Positions 21,901 through 32,208 of a stretch of DNA of 64,000 nucleotides are shown piece by piece. This stretch comes from Staphylotrichum longicolle. Lineage: Eukaryota > Ascomycota > Sordariomycetes > Sordariales > Chaetomiaceae. The notes beneath the pieces are model-generated. The model was not told where the DNA came from, ran no database searches, and worked only from the letters and a program-made list of their open reading frames with translations. The stretch's first letter is position 1; every line of letters begins with the position of its first letter. The stretch is taken from NCBI GenBank assembly GCA_019096155.1, contig JAHCVI010000002.1, positions 2,418,001 to 2,482,000 on the forward strand, in the 5' to 3' direction. A program made the translations under genes and the position numbers.

Positions 21901-23867
21901 ATGGTCCCGACGTCGGACTTCCAATCCAGGGGACGAAGCCCTGCGCGGGCCAACGACGTGCTGGAAGACGACACCTGGACCATCTACAGCGACGCCGGCA
22001 GCGTGTCCAGCTGCTCCACCGACTGGTCAGCTCATGTGTTCCCGATCCGAGCCAGGCAGGAGCATGCCCCCGTCTTGTGAGTATGCCACATCACCATCAC
22101 TCAATGAGGCCAATGCCCTAACAAAGTGTTAGCCGTGTCAAGAAAAAGGAACAGGACAAGTCAGTCTACGAAGCATGGAATATCCACCACTTCCCGCCCA
22201 GGCGGGAACCGGTGGAGGGCTTCAAAGTCCTCGGCGTCAAGCTCGAGAACTATGAGGAGGTACTCGGCCGTGCCGATGTGAGGCCACAGCCATCCACTCA
22301 AGGAGAATTGCTGGACATGCACCTGCAGGCCCTTGAGGGGTTCCGGGCCAAGCACAAGCGGTGCTGGGCCACCCGGGTCCTCTGTGGCAGGGGCAAGACC
22401 TACGAGCAGGATCTCGAGGAGAGATGCAACGCACTTCCCGAGGACGTACGGAGGGCCGTGACCCAACTCCTCATCGACAGGGGCAAGGCGTCATCAACTC
22501 ACTACCGGACGCGGACCTGGACTGTGGTCGTCATGCGACAGCAGCTGCGCCATCGGTTCGTAGCGGCCGACTTTACCGACGTGAAGCGCCACAAGCTGCG
22601 GTTCTGGAAGAACCCCAAACCCGAAGAGCAGATGCTGTATACGGTGATCATCCGGGGAGCCGAAACCAAGGCCTATGTCGGCGACCAAGTTCCCAGCACT
22701 TTTGCACCACTCTCCAACCCCTGGGTGCAGCCCGACACTCTCGAACGACGCCAGAAAGTCCGCGAGGAACGTCAGCGGCGGAACGCCCGCTACGAAAAGA
22801 GGCGTGGCTTTTCCCCATCTTTCCGGACCCGGTCGCCGTCCTACTGGGCGCCATCGCCGTCTTTCCGTCGAGCCCGACCGCGCTCAGTCTCGCCCCCCTC
22901 GTACACAAGGTCTCGAAGCCGCTCCGACTCGCTGGGCCCCTCCATCCGGAATCCGCGCTCCGAATCGCCCCCTCCGTACCGGCGGTTCACTCGAAGCGCC
23001 TCGCCCATCCGCAGCCGCTCGCCCAGCGTCCGCATTCGCGTCGTTCCTCGCTACAACTCCCACTTCGACGACGCCCCCTTCCCCCCCACCCCGCCGGAGT
23101 CTTACACCCCGCCGCCGGGCGTCTCAGCCTACCACGCCCCGGCCCCTTCCCGGCGCCTTACACCAGCCCCTTCCAACCGCGCCCAGCGTTCCCGGGCCCC
23201 GCCCACCCCGACCCCTCGCGCTGGCCGACCAGCCCCACCTCGGCAGCCCCGTCTTCACCCCCAACCCCGCCCCTTTCAACTGCCTCAGCTGCCGCAACAC
23301 CCGCCCTGCGGCCACTACTCCCCGCACGCCCCCTGCTACCGGCCCGTGGCCCGCTACATGACCGCGACGTACCACCCGCCCTGCCTCCTCTGCGTCGCCC
23401 ACGACGACGCCGTCCCTCCTCCTCCTCCCCGCCTCCCCAGCACGTCGCCTGCGCCTGGGGCCCCCCCGTTCCGCCCTTACATCCCCAACGTCGCCATCGG
23501 CCCGGGCCCGCCCCTCGACGCGAGCCAGTTTGGCCCGTTCCCGCCGAGGTTCGTTCCGCCGCCTCCTCCTCCGCCGCCACCGCCGCCGCCGCCGCCCAGC
23601 TCGCGGCCGCCGTCGTGGTTCAACCAGCCGCCTCCGCCGGCGCCGAACCCGTTCTCGCCGCTGTCGACGCCGCCGCTGACGAGCGCGGGCGGGTCGGTGG
23701 CGGGCGGGTCGGTGGTGTCGAGTTTGGGGGAGGGGAGCGTGAGGACGCCGTCGGAGGTGGGAGATTTCGGGGAGGATGCGGTGGAGGTGGTGGAGGTGGG
23801 AAGTGAAGAGCGCAGCAGGGTGACGATGGTGGAGGATGGGGAGGAGGAGGAGGAGGAGGAGGAGTGA
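21901..23867 (+). CDS. RS- and proline-rich protein of unknown function
   Basis: Two exons, 21901-22076 and 22133-23867, give 636 residues; the intron has a GTGAGT donor and a CCTAACA branch site. I do not recognise the globular N-terminal part (residues about 60-250: KKKEQDKSVYEAWNIHHF, LENYEEVLGRADV, RTRTWTVVVMRQQLRHRF). Residues about 280-365 are an RS/SP-rich stretch like those of splicing-related or nuclear-speckle proteins. Residues about 370-600 are extremely proline-rich, including a run of 14 Pro near residue 535, with a small Cys/His group (CGHYSPHAPCYRP, CLLCVAHDD). The protein ends in eight Glu encoded by (GAG)8 at 23841-23864, a coding microsatellite that may vary in length. A role as a scaffold binding SH3, WW or EVH1 domains is only an inference from composition. 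Confidence 0.72.
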
Positions 23868-24332
23868 GGTGCGGAGGATGGAGTGATGGGGTCGGAGTGC
23901 TGGAATTGGAATTCGGATCATGCTGGGAATGATGTGACACGATTATTATGACCTGGTGCTCGTTTCTTCTTCATGTTGTAGTTCCGGGTGTATTTCATTT
24001 AGCTTGCCGTTAATACGATGAATTGCCCTTTATTCGAAGCGTAGTCTTGTTGTGTGATGAGAGAGCAAACAGGACGACTGTCTTCAGCTGGTTCGTCGAT
24101 GCCATGATCTTTCCACCCGCCCCACTCTTTGCACCCCAGCACAACTCCCGCCCCACCTCTCAAAAAGTGGAGACCCCAATGCAATCCCTCCTCCCATCTC
24201 CGAAAAATTTCCAGATCCATCAATTCCACCAAGTCACAAAGAGACAACCCACGACGCCCACCACCAGCACCACCACTACCACCACCGAACCCTTGTCTCC
24301 CACAAACAAAACACACACCAACCACCGCCAGC
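23868..24332. other. Intergenic spacer and NOP10 promoter
   Basis: Separates two plus-strand genes. The last 100 bases are rich in CCA/ACC repeats (around 24255-24330), typical of a fungal 5' leader. No other feature seen. Confidence 0.6.
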
Positions 24333-24648
24333 ATGCATCTCATGTACCTCCCCGAGGCCAACGGCGCCGGCCGTCGCTACACCCTGAAGAAGGTCATGGA
24401 CGGACAGGTGACCAAGTCGGCGCACCCGGCGCGCTTCTCGCCCGACGACAAGTGGTCGCGGCACCGCATCGCCGTGCGCAAGAGGTTCGCCGTTCTGCTG
24501 GCGCAGCAGAGTACGTTTTTCTTGCCCCCTCTTTTTTTTCCTCTCTTTCCCCTGGGCTACAGTTGGCGGGACAGGTATGGGGTTTGGTAAGGGCTGGGAG
24601 CTAATGCTGGGATTAGAGTAAACTTCGATCGCAGGTTGGAGGCCTTAA
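24333..24648 (+). CDS. NOP10: H/ACA snoRNP subunit Nop10
   Basis: Exon 1 (24333-24510) encodes MHLMYLPEANG, YTLKKVMDG, TKSAHPARFSPDDKWSRHR and RKRFAVLLAQQ, an almost textbook Nop10 pattern. Nop10 is a roughly 60-residue core protein of box H/ACA ribonucleoproteins, which pseudouridylate rRNA and snRNA in the nucleolus and Cajal bodies together with Cbf5/dyskerin, Nhp2 and Gar1. A GTACGT donor at 24511 and a CAG acceptor at 24634 add a short last exon (SWRP then TAA), giving 63 residues. The exact C-terminus is the only doubtful part: a second acceptor in the intron (24556) would give a different 20-residue tail. The gene is convergent with NOB1, another ribosome-biogenesis gene. Confidence 0.88.
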
Positions 24649-25083
24649 AAAAGGAGAACGACGTTGGCGACGCCTACGGCTGCGGCTACTACGGCTACGA
24701 TTGCGACAATGAGGCGACTGGTTGACGTGGTTTCGAGGTGGATGGCATGGGCAGATTCGCAGCTATGATTGCAGCAACGGCGACGGTCTCGTTCTGGGAC
24801 GAAAGCTGCTTGGCGGTTTCTAAACGATCGCCAAGTGAAAGACTTGAGGGCTGATGGGTGATGGTGTTGGGGAGGCCGTACGAGTTCTTGGGCTCGCGGA
24901 GGCGGAAAATAGGTTGGCGTTTGATTGGTTAGGGGATGACACTTCATGGCGTTACTCGGTTCTTAAATGCTTGCGTCGTCAAGCAGGAATACAATGGTTT
25001 GTGTTGCCACAACATCTATTCCCCCCCCACATCGCAGCCAGCGGGCCCTTACGAGGTCCTCTGGTCCTGGTATCTAGAACTCA
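24649..25083. other. Spacer between convergent NOP10 and NOB1
   Basis: Holds the 3' ends of both genes. Open frames on the minus strand are short and cross probable untranslated sequence. Nothing else seen. Confidence 0.6.
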
Positions 25084-26731
25084 TCACTTCCTCTTCTTGG
25101 CATTGACGTTGCGGCCGGCCCCAACCTTGATCCTCCCATTACCCGACGTCCTCGACCCGCCCAGGATGCTCGGCAGGTAGTCCTGGTCCATGAGGTCGCG
25201 GTACTTTGTCCGGCGCTCCTCGTCCACCTTCCTGGTGTACTCCTTCTGATCTTCGGCCAGGATCAGTTCCCTCCCCCACCCGTTCTTGCCGCCTCCCTTG
25301 AGGTTGGCGCCCTTCCCGTTCGCCGTGCCGTGGGTGGGCTTAGGGATGCTGTACACATTGCCCCGGTTGTTGTACTGAAAGTTCTTCTTGAGGTGGAGGG
25401 TGAAGTTGCCCGCAGCGTCGGTGCTGCATGACACGCGCGTCAAAGTGGCCTGACCGCAGGACGGGCAGAACTGCTTCGACATGTCCTTGCACACCTTGAA
25501 GCACCCGTGGCACCGCAGGACCCAGGTTTTGAGGTACGTGATGCGGGCAAAGCCAGAGTCCAGGAGACTGTGTTCTGTGAGTATATTGCGTCCTCGAGTT
25601 GCTGGGGGAAGAACTCACTTCAGGTTTATCCTCAAAGCGACATTGCGCATAGCCATATCCCCAGTGATCAAGGCCGCCTGGAGAACGCGCTGTTCAGGTT
25701 GGTGTTCAGTGTGTGCATTTTCCCGGGCTTGATACTTTTTGATGTTGCTGGGAGCTGTGAAACGGGCTGTTAGCAGCTGCGCCTGGAGGAGATGAGGGCT
25801 GTGCACGAACTGATCCACTCCCCATCCCCATCGTCTTCGTCCTCTTCTGTTGCTTCTTCCTCTTCCTCTGCCGTTGAAGCAATATCCTGAGTCGGAGGCT
25901 CGTTCATGTCAAGGTCTTGAACTTGATCCGCAAGTGACTCCCTTGGTTCTTGCTCAGAGAGCGGAGCAACCTCGTCTGCTGTCGCGCGCACATCCTGTTG
26001 TTCCTCGACGGTCTCGGAAGCGGGCTTTGTTGATTCGGACACCGAGCTCTCCTCTGTGGCAGCTGTGCTTGGCTGATCGACACCAGCCTCGTCCTTGCTA
26101 GGTGGCTTCCCATTCACACCCTTCTGATTCGGCTCTCGCCTCAACCGCCACTGGAACCGGTGTGGTCAGCTATGTGTGAACTGAGAGTGCAAGCGCAGTT
26201 GACTTACATCGCCACCATTCCTCTCAACTTCAAGATCGTATGTAAGGGCAAGGAGGTGAATATCGGGCTTCGACAGAACCTGGAGGTCGCCAGTTCTCCT
26301 CGCAAAGCTGGTGACGAACTGGACAGACTCGGGCCGGGGATTTCGGAGCTTGAGGAACGGAGACAAGGTCGTTTGAAACCGGGATCGTGTGGCCTCGTCG
26401 CGAACTAGTTGCGGGTCAGTCGGAGAACAATAACACCAACATAACGGGGATAAATCATACTCTCCGAAACCACGGCAGGGATTGTGTAGAGTTCTTCCGC
26501 TTGGGCGAGTAATGTAGAGACAGTGGGATCGTTCTTGATGATTGCGTTGGCATCGATAACCAAAGAATGGATAAGTTTAGACGGTGTCGTTGTTTGCGCC
26601 GCTGCCGAGGTGGGCTGGGCCGACTCGGGCACAGTCTCTGAAAGAGTCTCTGGCATGGTGGGGGCGGGGTTCTGAGCGTTCTGATCCTCGGTTTGCCCTT
26701 GAGCAGTAGGTTCGGCGGTGGGCTGCTCCAT
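25084..26731 (-). CDS. NOB1: 20S pre-rRNA site-D endonuclease Nob1
   Basis: Five exons on the minus strand: 26731-26461, 26404-26208, 26150-25811, 25754-25619 and 25567-25084, giving 475 residues. The N-terminal PIN nuclease domain starts after a 50-residue disordered tail: LVIDANAIIK carries the catalytic Asp (D60), followed by VVSEIRDEATRSRF and LARRTGDLQVLS-like text. A long acidic linker (EEEEEATEEDEDD) leads to the conserved WITPSNIKK block, the ALITGDMAMRNVALRINLN block and a zinc ribbon (C334, C337, C349, C352). Nob1 makes the final cut at the 3' end of 18S rRNA in cytoplasmic pre-40S particles. All four introns are 51-57 nt with consensus ends, and the total length matches fungal Nob1. 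The in-frame Met at 26731 is the first in the exon. Confidence 0.95.
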
Positions 26732-27388
26732 GTCGAAAAAAAACAGAGCTCCTGTTACAAAGATGGCCCAATACGCTGGGTTTCGAATGCCGGCAGCCTG
26801 GCTATCGAGACCGAAGTGAAGGTGTCTAACTCCCAGGGAGGTGAGTTGGGAAGCAAGGGTCCTTGATTTTCCCAAAATTCAGGTGGGGTTGGCGGGCAGA
26901 ATTCTGTCAGTTTCTGGGCGGTGAGATTGATGTTCCGGCACTGCAAGCTCGCCAAGCATTTGCACCCACTGGTCACTCTAGAGTTTCTGCGCCGTTGCTC
27001 CATTCAATCACTGTGTGTGGTCCAGTGTGCGCTTTCTTTCACTCGTGCTCCACAAAACCAACATCAAACTTGTCTGTAAGGTAAAGGAACCAACATTCTG
27101 AGACCCCTTGCCTTTGGCTGGTTTCAACACTGTCGGAATGATGGTTCCTCACCTGCATGTTTCTGGGATCAATGTAACCATGAGGATGCTATCAGCGATC
27201 GCATGCAGTTGGGTCCAGACTATTGACACGCTCGGCCGAGTCCGGCATGGTCTGGAAACGGGAGCCTTGTGAGGCTGAGGGCAGGTCTTCTGCCCCTATC
27301 TCTCCATCGCAAGCTGGTCCTCTGGAACTCCATTATCACCAGAACGCCACACCCCAAAACTGCATGATTCTAGCGTCGTCCTGCAACC
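26732..27388. other. Divergent intergenic region (NOB1 / HET gene)
   Basis: Promoter region for NOB1 on the left and the HET gene on the right. No open frame of note and no clear TATA box. It marks the change from conserved to accessory gene content. Confidence 0.6.
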
Positions 27389-29394
27389 ATGGCTACGTAC
27401 CAGTACACGCCGATCTCCATCTTGGACGAGGACGGAATCAGGCTCTTGCACCTCGAGCCTGGAACCGGCGACGACATCCGCTTCAGTCTTCACCCAGTGA
27501 GACTGAGCGAGAAGCCCTCGTACGAAGCCATCTCGTACTGCTGGGGAGACCCCAAGGACACCCGTGAGGTCCACTGCGATGGCGCGCTGCTCCATGTCAC
27601 CAACAGTCTCTACACGGCCCTCAAGCGGCTGCGAAAGGCGGAGGATGTGCGCGTTCTTTGGGCGGACGCTGTCTGTATCAACCAGACCGACACCAAAGAA
27701 AAGAACAGGCAGGTCCGGCTCATGAGCGCCATCTACTCGCAGCCTACTCGTGTGCTCGTGTGGCTCGGCGACGACACATCAGGCCTCGAGGGCTTGCAAG
27801 AGAGCCTCAAGGGCGCTCACGAAGTCCTGCCGCCTGACATGTTCGAGTTTGACGAGATATATCCCGTGTCGCGCAAGATGTTTCATGAAGCGGCTGTATG
27901 CACCACCATCAGCAACGGGCAGAGATATACTGAGCATTGGCTAACTGGATCACAGCGACTCCGGCGCGAGGGCAAGCCCAACTTGAACGACCATGACTGG
28001 CGGCCGATCGTCAAGATTCTCTGCCACCCATGGTTCGAAAGAAGATGGATTATCCAGGAGGTTACGCTCGCGGATGACAGCGTGCCCCGGGTCGCCATGT
28101 GCGGAGACGTCGAGTTCTCGTGGAACGAGTTGGCCAGCATAGCATATCGACTCGCGGCCTACGGAATCACTCCCCTTCTCGCCGGAGTGTCCACGAGTAA
28201 GCGGCCCGTTCAACTTTGCCCGATGCGTGGAAGACAACACTGATGTCGCTGTGACCGACCCTCCTAGTCAACTACTACGCCCCGTATATGATGGCCTTTT
28301 ACCAAGACGGAGGCAAACCCATGCGAATGCTAGCCGCGACCTGCATGGCGTACCTGATTAAGTCATACCGGCGAAAGGGAAATTTGGTTGACGCTGTGAC
28401 CGCCACGCCTTATTTTAAGTGCACCAACTCGAGCGACCACCTCTACTCTCTCCTCAGCCTCATGGAAGATTCCTTTGGTCTCGAAGCCGACTACGCCCTT
28501 CCGCCTGAAGAGGTGTGCAGGCAGTTTGCCGTGGCGACGCTCATCACAGACCAGAACTTGCGCCCGCTGAGCCTTACACCGCACACAACAATCCTCTTCG
28601 GAGGCCAGCAGCCACCCCGACTCGATCTTCCCTCCTGGGTCCCTGACCTCACCTGCCAAGGGGTAGTCAACCCGCTGGTCTCCTACACCATCCGCCCGCA
28701 GCTCTTCCATGCCGGCGGGGATGAGAAGCCCAATGGCCGCACCTCCGCCGACGGCAAGCTGCTCCACCTGCGGGGACGCGTCGTCGACAAAGTTGCCAAG
28801 ATGGCGCGGTGCCAGGTGGATGTGCCCTTCCCAACCGAGGAAGAGGTGCTCCCCTTGGCTGGCTTTCACGCGCGGGTGAAGAAGCGCACAGCAAACTGGC
28901 TCCAGGAGTGTCGCGAGGTCGCGGGAGAGGGATACAGCAAGGACGACGACGAGCGGAACCGCGGGTTTCTGGAGACGCTGATGTGCGGCATGGCGTTGAT
29001 GCGGGATCCGCTGCCGGAAGATCTCCTCCTCGCGACGCAGGTCTACATCGACTATCTGCATGATTTCTTCACCGAGGGTTATGTGCTGCCCCAAGAGGTC
29101 CGCGAGACCCTGTTGACGTACGGGGCGTTGATTGAACAGTCGACCACGGGGGTGGCCGAGTCGCGCGCCTTCTGCCGGACCGAGCAGGGCCGCCTTGGCC
29201 ACGTCCGGGCCGAGGCGAAGGAGGGAGATGTGTTTGTGTGCATTGTGGGTGCTGAGGTGCCGTATGTGCTGAGGCCGAGCAGCACGAGGGAGGGCGCGTA
29301 CACGCTCATTGGCGATGCCTTCCTGCTGGGCGTGATGCAGGGTGAGACGCTGTCAGATGCACGATACGAGACTGTTGACATTACGATCGAGTAG
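27389..29394 (+). CDS. HET-domain protein (heterokaryon incompatibility type)
   Basis: Three exons, 27389-27895, 27956-28196 and 28268-29394, give 624 residues. The HET domain lies at residues about 48-170, with its three classic blocks: YEAISYCWGD, VLWADAVCINQ and RVLVWLGDD. A fourth conserved stretch, HPWFERRWIIQEV, follows. The C-terminal module GDVFVCIVGAEVPYVLRPS .. YTLIGDAFLLGVMQGE is found in many HET proteins. HET proteins act in nonself recognition, and over-activation causes cell death when incompatible strains fuse. The first intron, 60 nt with a GTATGC donor, a GGCTAACT branch and a CACAG acceptor, is a multiple of three and has no stop, so an unspliced transcript would code for a protein 20 residues longer. 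No partner such as a NACHT or NB-ARC STAND gene is adjacent. Confidence 0.92.
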
Positions 29395-30848
29395 AGAAAG
29401 GTCAGGTTGTCAGACGACGACAGAAGTTCGCCACCAACGCCTGGACTTTGGCATTGGTGTTGTGATGAACAGGGCAAGAAACCGGGAGGTGGGACGACGG
29501 GTGGGAAGCAATCCGAGTTTTGCTGGCCGTCTGAGATTGAGTCATTGATGTTGGAGGGCGAAAAGGAAGTCAATGGCTGGAAGGCTCTTGCTGATTGTTC
29601 GGAGCTCCAGTCAGCGCTTCAGACAAAGCTGACCCTCATCGCCGCTGGGGTCTGCCAAGACATCTCAACCAGTTTGTAGTCGCAAATACGAGGCACATGT
29701 GGTCCCCTGATAACAGCATCTGTGAGGTTTGCAACCTCGGTCATCCAGACCATCAACGGAAACTCCCAGCTAGGCGCCAAAATCTCTATTCACTCCTATC
29801 GTCCACCAATTCTTCACGTCTTCAAGCAACTCACATTTCCTTGAGCAAAGAAATATTGGAATAACTGAGCCAACCTTATCTCATGGTATCCAAGCTCACG
29901 ATCTTGACCGAGCTCACCTCATCAGTTCCACCGTTCCACGTTCCTTTAAGTCGCATCCTCAAAAGGAGGCCATGGCTGACTGTGCACGTATCCCATCTTC
30001 TCCACCAAACATCCGAATCAGACAAGATCAGCGGAGTTATCCGCCCACCCGGTCCTGGCATAATACTGCGGTGTGGATTTACCAGAGTTCCAAGTCCACG
30101 TCGCGAGGGTCCTCGAAGCCATGCCAACAACTCAAGGGAAATCAAGGAAGGGCCCTGGTTATCCGGCCTCCCGGACTTTCCCCCACTTTCAATTTCAGGA
30201 CAGCGTATGGCTTCTCTGGTGCGGGGGACCAATACGATACCAAACATCAACCTATGTTGGTTCTCTGTCAGCCGCGGGGGACCGTGATAGCTAGAGAACA
30301 CCACTGGGCCAACCTCACGATTGTCTGAATAAGTGAGCATTGGGCAGAACATGGCGGTGTCTGCTATCACGCTTCCACCTAGGCTTCGTATTTGCGAGTT
30401 TACCTTACTTGGTTGGCCGTGTAAAGGTCATCGAAACTGGACAGACACGGGTCGATTAGCAAGATGGTCTCTAGGCTAGTTGCCGTGTTGCGGTCTGGAG
30501 CGCCCGCTACGGTCGGTCAAGGATACCATATATCGTGACATCCGCAATGTGGAAACACCAAGCTCCAGACAGCGTGGGGTTGTGGAGTCGAGACCAAACT
30601 TGACTGAACCACGATCGCGACGTGGTCGGGAGAAGTTGAAAAGTCGAGTCTGGGAAAGCACTCTATATAAGGCCTGCTCTCTGTGTTGTTGTGAGGAAGA
30701 AGATTCTTAGCATCAGCCACCATCTCCTTCAGCCTTCCACTCGATCACTCAAACCACAATAAACACCACACTAAACACTAAGCGCCAATACACACACACA
30801 CACACTCACACACTCACACACAAAGCACACCGGAGAGCATCACCAACC
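29395..30848. other. Intergenic region upstream of the Bys1-like gene
   Basis: A 164-codon frame on the minus strand at 29876-30370 has no recognisable motif and unremarkable composition, and I do not call it. The right end carries a TATA box (30664) and a CA-rich leader (about 30790-30825) for the gene at 30849. Confidence 0.5.
30664..30670 (+). promoter_or_regulatory. TATA box of the Bys1-like gene
   Basis: TATATAA lies 179 bases before the ATG at 30849, in a sensible position for a highly regulated fungal promoter. It is followed by a leader rich in CA and CT. The TATA box is the clearest one in the window. Confidence 0.65.
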
Positions 30849-31388
30849 ATGCTCGCCAAACTTGTCCTCTTGGCCTTCGCGGCCCTCTCCCCCCTGACCT
30901 CCGCCGCCGTCATCCGCCGCGCCCCAGGCATCCGCCCCGTCGCCGTCAGCCCCCGCCAAGGCACCAGCCCGAGCATCGGTCTCGCCAGCATCGTCAACAA
31001 CTGCAACGAGACGGTGCACATATGGTCGGTCGGCCAGAACATCGCGGGGCCCTTCAACATCAACCGGGGCGGCGTGTACGCGGAGCAGTTCACGCGCGAC
31101 CCCGTGTCGGGCGGCAAGGCGCTCAAGCTGACGCTCATCCCCAACGGCATCTTCAACGGCGCGGCCCAGACCATCTTCGCCTACAACCTCGACGGGACGG
31201 GCAAGATCTGGTACGACCTCAGCGACGTCTTCGGGAACGCCTTCACCGGCCGGAAGCTGGTCGTCACGAGCGCCGACCCGACCTGCCCGACCATCACCTT
31301 CCCCAACGGCGTGCCGCCTGGAGGGAGCCAGGTCAAGGTGTGCCCGGACGCGAGCAAGGACGTGACGCTTACCCTTTGCGCCGCATAA
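30849..31388 (+). CDS. Secreted Bys1-domain-like protein
   Basis: A single exon of 179 residues. A signal peptide is evident (MLAKLVLLAFAALSPLTSA, cleavage near residue 19), followed by a short basic segment with an RR pair that could be a Kex2-type processing site. The mature part (IVNNCNETVHIWSVGQ, NINRGGVYAEQF, GKALKLTL, IFAYNLDGTGKIWYDLSDVFGN, FAGRKL-like, CPTITFPNGVPPGG, CPDASKDVTLTLC) matches my memory of the BYS1 family, named for a yeast-phase-specific protein of Blastomyces and related to thaumatin-like folds. Four Cys could form two disulfides. The function of the family is not established; members are often induced during host interaction or morphological change. The TATA box supports strong regulated expression. 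Confidence 0.75.
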   Translation: MLAKLVLLAFAALSPLTSAAVIRRAPGIRPVAVSPRQGTSPSIGLASIVNNCNETVHIWSVGQNIAGPFNINRGGVYAEQFTRDPVSGGKALKLTLIPNGIFNGAAQTIFAYNLDGTGKIWYDLSDVFGNAFTGRKLVVTSADPTCPTITFPNGVPPGGSQVKVCPDASKDVTLTLCAA

Positions 31389-32208
31389 GGTGGGGCGGTC
31401 AGAGGATGAGAGGCGGCATTGGGATCTGATATGATGTGACGACTGAATGTGGGGTGAAGAGCTCAACAGTTGTTGAAGAGTTGGGAGGAGGGAAGTGGCG
31501 AGTTTGAAAATGCGGAGGAGATACCGAGGATAGATTCGGGGTGGAAGGATGGAAGAGTTGAGCATGATAAGATTGGGATATACACGCGGCAGTTGGGAGT
31601 TGGGGCGATGTGTTTCTGTTCTTTACCCTCTTTGGGACTTTTAAAAGTCTACGATAACTGTTGCGCGCTCGCATCAGCGGTTTTTGTACCATCGGTTTTT
31701 TCGGCTCAGTCGGTATCCCGCCGCTAGTCGCTAGTTTGAATTCGAGACGATCCTTTTCCATACCTTGTGCCTTCAGAAGCTGTGTCCTTAGATCGTAATT
31801 CTTGATGGCAGCTTGTAACACCAGGCACCGAAGTCACTTATCATTTTGAGCAGCCAACAAGCGCATGCCCAACCTCTCATTTGTGAAATCGTGGAGGCCC
31901 ATTTTGTCCCAGCGCTTACGCACCGCCGTCTGCGCCCCTTAGTTTCAAGATTTAACGCCCTAAGATTCAGGGATGGCCCTCGGGGCTCTGCTGTAGTTGG
32001 GAGTAAGGTGCCCTTAATTTCATGATCATTAGTTTTAGAGCCAGGCCAGCACGAATCTCGGAGTTGTGGGGCGAACCTGCTCAACAAAGCCTGTGGAAAG
32101 TTGAAATCTCGCAACCGTGAGGTTCTTTGCCTGGCTATTGACCTCGCAGTGGTGGCAGAATTAACCGGTGGCTCAATGCATGTGCCCATGAGGTCGACGG
32201 GATGCCAG
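31389..32208. other. Intergenic region with a faint coding relic
   Basis: Lies between the Bys1-like gene and the kinase-like gene. On the minus strand at 31690-31821 the frame AAIKNYDLRTQLLKAQGMEKDRLEF reads like a piece of coiled coil, but there is no start codon, no extension and no partner exon. It may be a decayed fragment. The rest is empty. Confidence 0.4.

Noticed and set aside
22361..23806. 481-codon open frame overlapping the RS/proline-rich gene
   Set aside because: It is a shadow of the real frame caused by GC-rich repeats; only the frame ending at 23867 has a start, a proper intron and consistent protein text.
29876..30370. 164-codon minus-strand frame
   Set aside because: No recognisable motif and no support from splice sites or neighbours.
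31690..31821. Coiled-coil-like fragment, possibly from a transposon
   Set aside because: Too short, no start, no terminal repeats and no transposase motif; kept only as a remark in the intergenic entry.
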